Shown: positions 1 through 5,996 of the stretch, in pieces
Numbering within the stretch: position 1 is the stretch's first letter
Layout of the letters: every line of letters starts with the position of its first letter
From: Deltaproteobacteria bacterium
GTDB lineage: Bacteria > Myxococcota > UBA727 > JABDBI01
Direction of reading: 5' to 3'
Length of the DNA: 8,649 bases
Assembly: GCA_016764955.1 (NCBI GenBank)
Contig: JAESQZ010000097.1
Coordinates: 1-8,649, forward strand
Translations under genes and position numbers: made by a program
Notes under the pieces: model-generated
Databases searched by the model: none
What the model was told of the DNA's origin: nothing
The model's input: the letters and a program-made list of their open reading frames with translations, nothing else

Positions 1-1084
1 AACCATTATCGCCAGTATAGCTGCCATCTACAAATGAGTGTGCAGGCGTGGGTGTAGCATCGCCCGTATCTGCTGCTGTACAAATTACATCAGCGCCTTT
101 ATTGCCATTAGTTTCTGTTGTGGTGCCGTCTTTACCATTTGTAGCCGTTGCTGGTACATCTGCTGTGACACTGGCCTCACCTTTTATGCCAGCGGTTGCT
201 GTGGCTGTTCCGCCTGCAAATCCAGTTGGTTCATCATCTGAACCGTTTCCACCGGTCGCAACAGCATCGCCGCCATCGCCTGCAACGACATCATTGATGG
301 TAATATTGTCAACGCCTGTAACGCCGCGCGTTCTTAAGACTTTTTTGTTATCTGCGCCAGCACCACCGGTTGCCGTTGCTGTACCACCATCTTTTTTAGA
401 GCACCTAGGACGGGTGCAGCCAGTTGCTGTAGCCTTACCGCCATCGCCGCTTTTGCCGGGGGTGATGGTCATTTTTTTGATGTCAATCGCGCCCTTAGCG
501 GTAATTTTCAAGTTGCCAGAAGGGCCGCCTTTGCCGGCAATTGCTGTGGTATCGCAAAGTGTTTGGGTGGGTATTGCTGTTGCATCGCCGCCTTTACCGC
601 CGTTGGCGAGTTTAACGGTGAAATTAACAGCCGTGAATTTACCGCCGGGGACTTTGATTCGAAGGCTAGGTGCTGTTTGATCAGCATCAGTGCCAGTGGC
701 AGTGCCTTCTTTAGTTTCATCTGTGCCATTTAGTGCATCAGGCACTGTGATATTGACGTCTATGAATTCAACATCGCGGTTTCTTGGAAAGAGCAAAAAG
801 ACAAAAGGTCTTGTGCGATCAATGGGGCTAGGTGAATAGTTGCCACGAACACGCCAAGGCGGTCTTACTTGAGCCCTGGGGAGAGCGGAATCCGCTTTGT
901 GGGGTGCCATGCTTGCAGTGGTTGGTGGAGGTAGTGGTATGTTGCCTACGATATTGCCATCGACCGCTTCCCCTTTGTCGACAGCAGAGTCTGCGATGAT
1001 CTCATCATCTGATTGTGCGTCTGCAATGTCGCTGACGATTTTGATGGAATTGGCGGCTGTATAACTGAAATTTTCGCCGAAGGT
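1..1084 (-). CDS. Downstream part of interrupted glycine-rich surface lipoprotein (partial, runs off left edge)
   Basis: Reading the minus strand in the same frame as the lipoprotein start at 1399, the frame stays open for 361 codons after the TAA at 1085-1087, all the way to the window edge. The translation has beta-strand-like segments (such as FTVKLA and ITINDVVA) alternating with Gly/Ala/Thr-rich runs (GGKGGDATA, GDGGKATATG, GGTATATGG, GDGGDAVATGG, GGTATATAG). This is a degenerate repeat suggesting a beta-helix or beta-roll surface protein. A short CTRPRC motif lies between two repeats. The first in-frame ATG after the stop is at 910-908 and has no Shine-Dalgarno-like sequence; there is no earlier GTG or TTG. 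An independent start is therefore unlikely, and the segment is best read as the rest of the gene beginning at 1399, now separated by a nonsense codon (pseudogene, readthrough or sequence error). No family is recognised and the function is unknown. Confidence 0.6.
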
Positions 1085-1399
1085 TTAGTTGCCCTTTGCA
1101 ACAATGACAACAGAGTCGCTCGTTGTACCAGCAAAAGTACCATTAATGGTCGCATCGCCTTCAAAAATGAGTGTCGCTCCGCCTTGGAAGGTCAGTGTGC
1201 CGTCAATGGTTTCTGCACTATTGGTGACTGTAATAGCTGCTCCGGGTGCGGCGGTTTTGCTTTCACTGCTAGAAAGTTGAAGTGACTCAACAGACCCTGC
1301 CCCCGAGAAATCTGCTTGTGACGCTGAAGTGCCAGAGTCGCCACTACAGGCAGTTAGGCCTAAAAAGGCTAAAGAAAAAATAAACGATAATATGCGCAT
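1085..1399 (-). CDS. Lipoprotein N-terminal fragment ended by in-frame TAA
   Basis: This 104-residue product starts with a clear lipoprotein signal peptide: MRIL, a hydrophobic core, then the lipobox LTAC with the lipidated Cys at residue 18, followed by a Ser/Gly-rich tether. The ATG at 1399 is well placed: AAAGGGGA (plus positions 1406-1413) lies about 6 nt upstream. Residues from about 55 on (ITVTNSAETIDGTLTFQGG and following) look like beta-helix rungs. The pattern continues without a break in the same frame beyond the TAA at 1085-1087 (TFGENFSYTAANSIKIVSD), so this is most likely the first quarter or less of a much larger surface lipoprotein. As it stands the short product would be an outer-membrane or surface lipoprotein of unknown role. 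Confidence 0.7.
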   Translation of the reverse strand: MRILSFIFSLAFLGLTACSGDSGTSASQADFSGAGSVESLQLSSSESKTAAPGAAITVTNSAETIDGTLTFQGGATLIFEGDATINGTFAGTTSDSVVIVAKGN

Positions 1400-1428
1400 G
1401 ATGAATCCCCTTTTTTATATGCGCTGAA

Positions 1429-1458
1429 ATTTTAGCACGGGCTTTTTAGAGGATTCAA
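1429..1458 (-). promoter_or_regulatory. Candidate sigma70-type promoter for the lipoprotein gene
   Basis: On the minus strand TTGAAT (plus 1453-1458; 4 of 6 matches to TTGACA) is followed after 18 nt by TAAAAT (plus 1429-1434; 5 of 6 matches to TATAAT). This is about 30 nt upstream of the lipoprotein ATG, leaving a short leader that contains the AAAGGGGA ribosome-binding site. It is a pattern match only. Confidence 0.35.
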
Positions 1459-1465
1459 TATAATA

Positions 1466-1517
1466 GTCACCCTGGCGTAGGCCAGGGTCTAGAGATGCTG
1501 GCCTGCGCCAGCATGAC
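1466..1517. repeat. Composite palindromic repeat, copy 1 (two tandem hairpins)
   Basis: The left half (1466-1492) starts GTCACC and folds as an 8-bp stem ACCCTGGC/GCCAGGGT with a GTAG loop. The right half (1493-1517) folds as ATGCTGGC/GCCAGCAT with a CTGC loop and ends ATGAC. The ends (GTCAC...ATGAC) and overall design match the copies at 5293-5350 and 7485-7597, although the stem sequence has diverged (CCTGGC instead of CCCGGC). It lies between the lipoprotein promoter and the stop of the Rsm22-like gene, where it could also act as a transcription terminator or mRNA 3' stabiliser for the latter. Confidence 0.75.
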
Positions 1518-1525
1518 AGCGTTTG

Positions 1526-2572
1526 CTAAGGCTTCTCTATTAAGCGCTTCGCTTGATTAAGCTCAAACGCGTCGCCACGGGTGAGCTTAGACAAGATTTG
1601 GTTCTTATCACGTTCGGACTGAGCCAATGTGAGTAAGCCTTCTGGAGTGCAGGCATAGCGTCTGTGCACACCTCTGGCACTCATGGGGCCGCTGACGATT
1701 CGGCAGTTAGTGGGTTTGTAGCCAGCGCCTTGTTTTGAAATCGCCAAATAGCTGCATTTGAGAGAATCTCGATTTAGGCCTATTTGTAGGTCTATATTCA
1801 AAAGCTCTTTGGGTCGTTTGTAATTTAATTCTGCGTGGCACCAATTATTGCGATCTTTGAGCAAAGGGCAAGTTTCTACTTTAGGTGGGCAGGGCGCGAT
1901 GATTTCAACAGGAGTTTCTTGATAAAGCCAATCTCTGAGGCGCATGAGATCTCGAGTAGGGACCTTTGAGGCAGGTTCGACAATCAGCAAAATGCCTTTA
2001 GGAGCTAGCTGGTTCTCTGCATGGGCGATTAAAGTTTTCTTGTCTTCTATATAACGCTCCCCAGAGCCAAACTCATTGAGCACATGAGCCATGATGATCA
2101 AATCTGGTTTGAAGCGCGGTTTCCAGTATTTTGGAGGGCCTTTTAGGTTGGCCCGAGCAAATTTAATATTTGGTAGCGATTTGTCTTTCAGAATGCCCTG
2201 TATGAATTCAAGGCCAGCTTTCATGGGCCCTAAGTCTTGATCGACTGCGAGAACTTCTGAAAGCTTACCAAAGGCCAGGTGCGCGCCGAGGATTCCAGAT
2301 AGAGGCCCCGCACCTAGATCGAGTACTTTTGGGGCCTCAAGTTTAATATTAAGAGATTTAATTAACTGAGCGATTTTGTTGGCATAAAGCGGCAGGTAAT
2401 AGCCAAGATAAGCACGGCGCAGGGCAGGTTTTCGAAAGTACTGCGAAAGCTCTGTGGAGCGTTCTTCAGTCAAGGCACTCCAAAGCATTTGGATGTCTTT
2501 TTTCAAATCCGAGGGATGTTTTGATTCAGCTAATTGAAAAGCTTGGTATTCTAGATTCATGGATTTTGCCAA
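1526..2572 (-). CDS. Rsm22/METTL17-family ribosome-assembly methyltransferase-like protein
   Basis: The 348-residue product has a Rossmann methyltransferase core with SAM motif I VLDLGAGPLSG at about residues 83-93, an acidic VDQD after strand 2, and HVLNEFG around 163-169. A cysteine cluster follows: CPP at 228, CPLL at 235, NWCH at 245 and KCSY at 273. This PCP...CPL...NWCH pattern is the signature of the Rsm22 family (mitochondrial small-subunit assembly factor METTL17/Rsm22), where four cysteines hold a [4Fe-4S] cluster. The C-terminus has the family's RIVSGPM...CTPEG region. The likely role is small ribosomal subunit maturation in the cytoplasm; methyl transfer itself is unproven in this family. 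I chose the TTG at 2572 because a strong AGGAGGGG lies 8 nt upstream. The ATG at 2560 is the alternative, and a further upstream TTG at 2632 lacks a ribosome-binding site. It lies downstream of efp on the same strand with about 190 nt between. Confidence 0.85.
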   Translation of the reverse strand: MAKSMNLEYQAFQLAESKHPSDLKKDIQMLWSALTEERSTELSQYFRKPALRRAYLGYYLPLYANKIAQLIKSLNIKLEAPKVLDLGAGPLSGILGAHLAFGKLSEVLAVDQDLGPMKAGLEFIQGILKDKSLPNIKFARANLKGPPKYWKPRFKPDLIIMAHVLNEFGSGERYIEDKKTLIAHAENQLAPKGILLIVEPASKVPTRDLMRLRDWLYQETPVEIIAPCPPKVETCPLLKDRNNWCHAELNYKRPKELLNIDLQIGLNRDSLKCSYLAISKQGAGYKPTNCRIVSGPMSARGVHRRYACTPEGLLTLAQSERDKNQILSKLTRGDAFELNQAKRLIEKP

Positions 2573-2768
2573 TCGTGTGCCCCCTCCTTGGATTATAGAG
2601 GAAGAGCACCGTAAAAAAGAAGAGCGCCGCAAAAAGAAGGAGAAAGAGGAGGAGGGCGTTCGCTTACCGCCTCCTAGCGAAGAACCGCGTGAGGAGCCTC
2701 CTGCACCCTCTAAAACACCAACTGATGAAGAACCAGGCCATCGTCGGGTGGTGATTATCGATCTTTAG
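2559..2768 (+). CDS. Small charged, proline-rich hypothetical protein
   Basis: This 69-residue ORF fills the gap between the Rsm22-like gene and efp. Residues 14-33 are almost entirely Glu, Lys and Arg, predicting a charged helix. Residues 35-60 are rich in Pro and Glu (PPPSEEP, PAPSKTP). The protein ends in a hydrophobic RRVVIIDL tail, a possible peptide-binding or docking motif. The composition looks protein-like rather than random. It has no signal peptide or membrane segment, so it is probably cytoplasmic. The ATG at 2559 is the only in-frame ATG after the upstream TGA at 2535, but I see no convincing ribosome-binding site. Its start overlaps the 5' end of the divergent Rsm22-like gene, and its stop overlaps the efp stop. 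No family is recognised. The purine-rich DNA could in principle create a spurious ORF. Confidence 0.55.
   Translation: MDFANRVPPPWIIEEEHRKKEERRKKKEKEEEGVRLPPPSEEPREEPPAPSKTPTDEEPGHRRVVIIDL
2581..2589 (-). promoter_or_regulatory. Strong Shine-Dalgarno that sets the Rsm22-like start
   Basis: The minus strand reads AAGGAGGGG at plus 2581-2589. It is 8 nt from an in-frame TTG (2572-2570) but 20 nt from the first ATG (2560-2558), so it favours the TTG start. It is the clearest ribosome-binding site in the window; several other genes here (efp, rlmB, the kinase, the amidase) have weak or no visible Shine-Dalgarno sequence. Confidence 0.6.
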
Positions 2769-3322
2769 GCGCGCTCAATATATTCGCCATTTTTGGTGTC
2801 TATTTTGATGCTGTCGCCTTCGTTGACAAAAAGTGGAACTTGGGTTTTTAGGCCTGTTTGAAGTTTAGCTGGCTTGCTCGCGCCTGTGACTGTATTGCCG
2901 CGAACGGCTGGGTCGCATTCGGCTATTTGCAAGACTACTTGTTTGGGAAGTTCAATATTAATGGCGCGTTCTTGATAGAAGAGCAGTGAAACTGTGATGC
3001 CTTCTGTCAAATAAAGAGCACTGTTACCTAAAGTCTTACTTGGAACTTCGAATTGCTCGTAGCTTTGAGGATCCATGAAATGATAAATGTCATCAGAGGC
3101 ATATAAGTATTGGACATCGCGGTCATGCAAGTCTGGCACTTCAACTTTATCGCCTGAACGAAAGGTGGGAGCTGTCGTAATACCTGTGAGCAAATTCCTG
3201 AGCCGGGTGCGAACAATGGCTGCGCCCTTACCGGGCTTGTGGTGCTCGAACTCCATGATTTGATAGGGCTCACCTTTAAAAAGTATTCTCAAGCCGCGCT
3301 TAAAATCAGATGTACTGTACAT
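2765..3322 (-). CDS. efp: Translation elongation factor P
   Basis: The 185-residue product has the standard EF-P length and three-barrel architecture: a KOW-like N-terminal domain (about 1-62), a central OB domain (about 66-125) and a C-terminal OB domain (about 128-184). The C-terminal domain carries the family signature GLKTQVPLFVNEGDSIKID. EF-P binds between the P and E sites of the ribosome and relieves stalling at polyproline. The tip loop reads HHKPGKGAA, placing a lysine at position 32 equivalent to E. coli Lys34, so it is of the lysine type (lysylated or otherwise modified) rather than the arginine-rhamnosylated type. No modification enzyme gene is in the window. The ATG at 3322 gives the full N-terminus; no strong ribosome-binding site is seen. 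The gene is divergent from rlmB, and its stop overlaps the stop of the small plus-strand ORF. Confidence 0.97.
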   Translation of the reverse strand: MYSTSDFKRGLRILFKGEPYQIMEFEHHKPGKGAAIVRTRLRNLLTGITTAPTFRSGDKVEVPDLHDRDVQYLYASDDIYHFMDPQSYEQFEVPSKTLGNSALYLTEGITVSLLFYQERAINIELPKQVVLQIAECDPAVRGNTVTGASKPAKLQTGLKTQVPLFVNEGDSIKIDTKNGEYIERA

Positions 3323-3331
3323 GGATTATGG

Positions 3332-3351
3332 AACTAGCCTGGCAGCTAGTT
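3332..3351. promoter_or_regulatory. Inverted repeat in the efp/rlmB divergent intergenic region
   Basis: AACTAGC (3332-3338) and GCTAGTT (3345-3351) form a perfect 7-bp inverted repeat separated by 6 nt (CTGGCA). It starts 10 nt upstream of the efp ATG and lies 37 nt before the rlmB ATG. It could be an operator shared by the two genes or a hairpin in the efp 5' leader. No convincing -35/-10 pair was found around it. Confidence 0.4.
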
Positions 3352-3387
3352 ATTTTCAAGTGGTCTTGTTTAGGCTAAGTGTGAGCA

Positions 3388-4101
3388 ATGACTTCTTATA
3401 TATTTGGGCAACATGCGGTTCAAGCTGTTTTAGAGCATCAATCTCAGCGTGCACTTAAGTTGATTGTTGGCGAGGGTATGTCGCGTGATGAGGCAGCCCA
3501 GCAGGCCAAAAAGAAGGGGCTTCAAGTTCAAACTTGGCCGAAGGCTCGTTTCAAAGAGAAATTTGGAGCTGGTGTTGTGCATCAAGGCTTAGCGCTAGAA
3601 GTTCGTGAGTTCCCTTATGTGGATCTAGAATCTATTTTGGCAAAGAAACCGAGTTTGTGTGTGGTTTTAGACAGCATAGAAGATCCAAGAAACTTGGGCA
3701 GGGCTGCACGTTCAGCTTATGCTTTAGGTGCTGAGGCCTTGGTGATTCCTAAAGATCGCTCGGCAGATATAACTGCTACGGCTGAAAAAGCCGCAGTGGG
3801 TGCCTTGGCGAAGTTGCCTGTTGTTCGAGTTGCAAACTTAAATCGGGCTTTAGAGGCTTTTAAAAAAGCTGGTTTATGGATAATTGGCAGTAGCGATAAG
3901 GCTTCTATGCCAGCTTGGAAGTGCGATTTAACAAAGCCAGTTGCTTTGGTAATTGGCAACGAAGAAAAAGGCCTGCGTAGGCAAGTGCAAGAAAACTGTG
4001 ATGAGTTGCTCCAAATTCCCATGGCCGAACCTGGGATGAGTTTAAACGCAGCTGATGCCGTGACGGTTTTGCTTTATGAAGTCTTAAGGCAGCGGAGCTA
4101 A
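3388..4101 (+). CDS. rlmB: TrmH/SpoU-family 23S rRNA 2'-O-ribose methyltransferase (RlmB-like)
   Basis: The 237-residue product has the two-part layout of RlmB: an N-terminal substrate-binding domain (about 1-75, with GQHAVQAVLE and GVVHQG) and a SPOUT trefoil-knot catalytic domain. All three SpoU motifs are visible: motif 1 LDSIEDPRNLGRAARSA at 94-110 with the catalytic-loop NxxxxxR pattern, motif 2 ALVIGNEEKGLR at 186-197, and motif 3 SLNAADAVTVLLYE at 218-231. The family uses SAM to methylate the ribose 2'-OH; RlmB modifies G2251 of 23S rRNA in the P-loop. The length is normal. The third motif reads NAADA where NVSVA is common, so a related TrmH-family target cannot be excluded. Its stop overlaps the stop of the convergent kinase gene by 4 nt. 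Confidence 0.9.
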   Translation: MTSYIFGQHAVQAVLEHQSQRALKLIVGEGMSRDEAAQQAKKKGLQVQTWPKARFKEKFGAGVVHQGLALEVREFPYVDLESILAKKPSLCVVLDSIEDPRNLGRAARSAYALGAEALVIPKDRSADITATAEKAAVGALAKLPVVRVANLNRALEAFKKAGLWIIGSSDKASMPAWKCDLTKPVALVIGNEEKGLRRQVQENCDELLQIPMAEPGMSLNAADAVTVLLYEVLRQRS

Positions 4102-4985
4102 ATCGACGTTAACAGCGAATAATAAATCCCTATAGCAATGCTGACCAGTATCACGACTACGCTTCCAATCACCCAATTGCCCCACTCGGTTTGAGCAGGA
4201 TCTTCGCTAGGCTCTTCAGCTTCGAATTCCTGCTCGTGCTCATATAAACTAAGTGCTTTAAGCATGTCTGAAACTTCTTGGTAGCGCTTGTCGGGCTCTT
4301 GCTTAGTCGCTCTTTGGATCACTCGGGCTAAATCTTTTTGGTGTAGAGATTCTGAAAAATCTTTGAGTTGGCGCGCTAAAGTATCTTCAGGGGAGTCTCC
4401 GCTGAAGAGCTTGTGGCCAGTAAGCATGTAGGCTAGCAGAGCGCCTAAGCTGTAAATGTCAGATTGTTTGCTGGCTGGCTGGCCTAAGATAATCTCAGGC
4501 GCAATGTAACCTGGCGTGCCTCGGAATTTGCCGCGCTTTTCAGGTATCAGTATGCCAATATCGATGAGTTTGGCCACGCCGTTTTCGACCAAGATATTGC
4601 CTGGTTTGATATCTAAATGCAAAATTCCGGCTTCATGTAAGGCTTGAACTCCGTCTGATATGCCTTTGATAGTAGGCCATATTTCTTGAAATGGCATTCC
4701 CTCGTCTGGGGGAATAAGTTTGTAAAGTGGATCGCCAGCTAAGTACTCCATGGCATAAAAAACGTTGCCCTCTTCATCTAAGCCGGCGTCTAATACTCGC
4801 ACGATATTTGGGTGATTGAGTGTTTTTAAGATCTTAGCTTGGTTGAGTAGCTTATGCTGCTCTTCTTCGGTTGGCCTAGAAAACAGCTTGAGAGCTACTT
4901 TTTGGCCTGTGGCTTTTTCTTCACCCAAAAATACAGCAGAACGATCTACTTTGCCCAATGGCTTTGTTACGATATATTTTTCCAT
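4098..4985 (-). CDS. Tail-anchored eukaryotic-type Ser/Thr protein kinase with divergent motifs
   Basis: Residues 1-250 form a Hanks-type kinase domain: VALK with Lys33, HPNIV (58-62), catalytic loop HLDIKPGN (123-130) with Asp125 and Asn130, metal-binding Asp142 in DIG, GTPGYIAPE (156-164) and SDIYSLG (175-181). An acidic linker (about 250-265) leads to one membrane helix (about 270-291), and the protein ends four residues later. The kinase domain is therefore cytoplasmic and there is no external sensor domain such as PASTA. Several motifs are unusual: the glycine loop reads LGKVDRSAVFLG and lacks two of its glycines, the helix-C Glu appears to be Gln49, the usual HRD is HLD, and DFG is DIG. 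The main catalytic residues remain, so weak activity is plausible. It begins 15 nt after the xerC stop on the same strand, which suggests cotranscription, but no Shine-Dalgarno is visible. Its substrate is unknown. Confidence 0.93.
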   Translation of the reverse strand: MEKYIVTKPLGKVDRSAVFLGEEKATGQKVALKLFSRPTEEEQHKLLNQAKILKTLNHPNIVRVLDAGLDEEGNVFYAMEYLAGDPLYKLIPPDEGMPFQEIWPTIKGISDGVQALHEAGILHLDIKPGNILVENGVAKLIDIGILIPEKRGKFRGTPGYIAPEIILGQPASKQSDIYSLGALLAYMLTGHKLFSGDSPEDTLARQLKDFSESLHQKDLARVIQRATKQEPDKRYQEVSDMLKALSLYEHEQEFEAEEPSEDPAQTEWGNWVIGSVVVILVSIAIGIYYSLLTSI

Positions 4986-5000
4986 TAATATATGATAACA

Positions 5001-5915
5001 TTATTTCGAATGAGGGTGGCTTTTGTCGTATAATTTAAATAAGTAATCTAAATTAATTTGAGTGTATTTTTGAGTGGTTGAAAGTGAGCTGTGGCCTAGC
5101 ATTTCTTGGATTCCACGCAAGTCAGCGCCACTTTCAAGCAAGTGGGTGGCAAAGGCATGGCGAAATCGATGGGGGTGGATATTGCTGACGATACCTAGTT
5201 TTTTGCCATGTTGGCTTAAGAGGCGCCGCACGACTCTAGGATTGATGCGATTGCCTTGGGTGCCAATAAAAGCGGGATTGTCACCTAGAGCTGTCACCCC
5301 GGCCCCCGAGCCGGGGTCCAGACTGGATCCCGGATCAAGTCCGGGATGACGGTTCGAGGCTGGGTAACTTGCTGCCCAAGCTTCTAAAGCTTGCCTGCAG
5401 CGCGGGTGAAAGGGCACTAGGCGTTCTTTTTGGCCTTTTCCGGGTACGCGAACAATTTGGTCGCTCAAGTTAATATGAGACCAGTTGAGGGCTACAAGCT
5501 CGCAAATCCGTATGCCAGTTGCGTATAAAAGCTCAAAAATGGCTTTGTCTCGCTTATTATCGGGCTCACAGAGATTAAAAGCTTCGTCGACTGACAGGCT
5601 TTTAGGAAATGGCTTAGGGATTTTGGGGTTATCTACCAAATCGGCTGGAGAGCTTTCAATGAGCTTTTGAGCAACGCACCACTTAAAGAAAGAGCGTAGG
5701 GTGCTGAGTTTGCGCGCCATTGAAACAGCTTGATGGGTTTTTCGTAAGTTACCTAAAAATTGCCGAATATGCCGGTGGGTGATTTGCTTAAGTTTTAGGC
5801 TTGGAAAATATTCTTGAAACTGCTTCAGGTCGTTTTGATAGGCCGTTATCGTATGCTCAGAGGCATTTTTTAGCTTAGCTTGGTGAGTTAGATATTCTTG
5901 AATCAATGATTGCAT
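5001..5915 (-). CDS. xerC: Tyrosine recombinase XerC with an in-frame palindromic-repeat insertion
   Basis: The 304-residue product has the N-terminal SAM-like DNA-binding domain (about 1-85) and a C-terminal catalytic domain with all tyrosine-recombinase residues: Arg136 in YATGIR, Lys160 in PGKG, His249-x-x-Arg252, His275 in LGHSSLS and the nucleophile Tyr284 in TTQKYTQI. The ending YDKSHPHSK is typical of XerC, which with XerD resolves chromosome dimers at dif. Residues about 189-208 (RHPGLDPGSS and following) are encoded by palindromic repeat copy 2. They fall in the loop between the KERLVP strand and the GDNPAFIG strand, where XerC proteins normally have only a short linker. The frame is preserved and the catalytic core is intact, so the protein may still work. 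The ATG at 5915 has a weak AGGA upstream. It is divergent from the amidase gene and precedes the kinase gene. Confidence 0.95.
   Translation of the reverse strand: MQSLIQEYLTHQAKLKNASEHTITAYQNDLKQFQEYFPSLKLKQITHRHIRQFLGNLRKTHQAVSMARKLSTLRSFFKWCVAQKLIESSPADLVDNPKIPKPFPKSLSVDEAFNLCEPDNKRDKAIFELLYATGIRICELVALNWSHINLSDQIVRVPGKGQKERLVPFHPRCRQALEAWAASYPASNRHPGLDPGSSLDPGSGAGVTALGDNPAFIGTQGNRINPRVVRRLLSQHGKKLGIVSNIHPHRFRHAFATHLLESGADLRGIQEMLGHSSLSTTQKYTQINLDYLFKLYDKSHPHSK
5293..5350. repeat. Composite palindromic repeat, copy 2, inside xerC
   Basis: This 58-bp element has a left hairpin CCCCGGC/GCCGGGG (within 5293-5321), a 1-nt spacer and a right hairpin ATCCCGGA/TCCGGGAT (within 5323-5350). The ends GTCAC and ATGAC pair, and GTCCAG pairs with CTGGAT at the centre, so the whole element is also one imperfect inverted repeat. 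It is translated on the minus strand as about 20 residues of XerC. A 7-nt direct repeat TGTCACC occurs at 5279-5285 and 5292-5298, one copy overlapping the element edge; it may be a target-site trace or chance. Confidence 0.9.
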
Positions 5916-5996
5916 ACGACAACCTAATCCTATTAGGCATTCTTTAATCTAGCAATTGGGCTTGATATTTTTTTAAATTTTAATCATGCTTAAACT
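5916..5996. promoter_or_regulatory. Divergent xerC/amidase intergenic region with small palindrome
   Basis: This 81-nt AT-rich spacer must hold both promoters. A perfect inverted repeat CCTAAT-CCT-ATTAGG lies at 5923-5937, 8 nt upstream of the xerC start, and is a possible operator. For the amidase, TTTAAT (5979-5984; 5 of 6 matches to a -10 box) sits 12 nt before the ATG, with a weak TTGGGC (5956-5961) 17 nt upstream. Promoter assignments are tentative. Confidence 0.3.

Noticed and set aside
389..416. Possible terminator: stem GCACC/GGTGC next to a run of T inside the lipoprotein gene
   Set aside because: On the gene's strand the hairpin is followed by A residues, not U; on the plus strand the T-run precedes the stem. 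It lies within coding sequence.
48..680. A 210-codon plus-strand ORF rich in Val, Ala and Pro opposite the lipoprotein gene
   Set aside because: It is the antisense shadow of the Gly/Ala/Thr-rich repeats; the minus-strand frame has a clear signal peptide upstream, a continuous open frame and sensible strand/turn patterning.
946..1164. A 72-codon minus-strand ORF spanning the TAA at 1085, considered as evidence for a frameshift
   Set aside because: Its composition is unlike either flank, whereas the original frame resumes immediately after the TAA with the same protein character, so a nonsense change explains the data better than a frameshift.
2573..2632. N-terminal extension of the Rsm22-like protein from a TTG at 2632
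   Set aside because: It would translate through the strong Shine-Dalgarno at 2581-2589, has no ribosome-binding site of its own, and adds Ser/Arg-rich sequence unlike the family.
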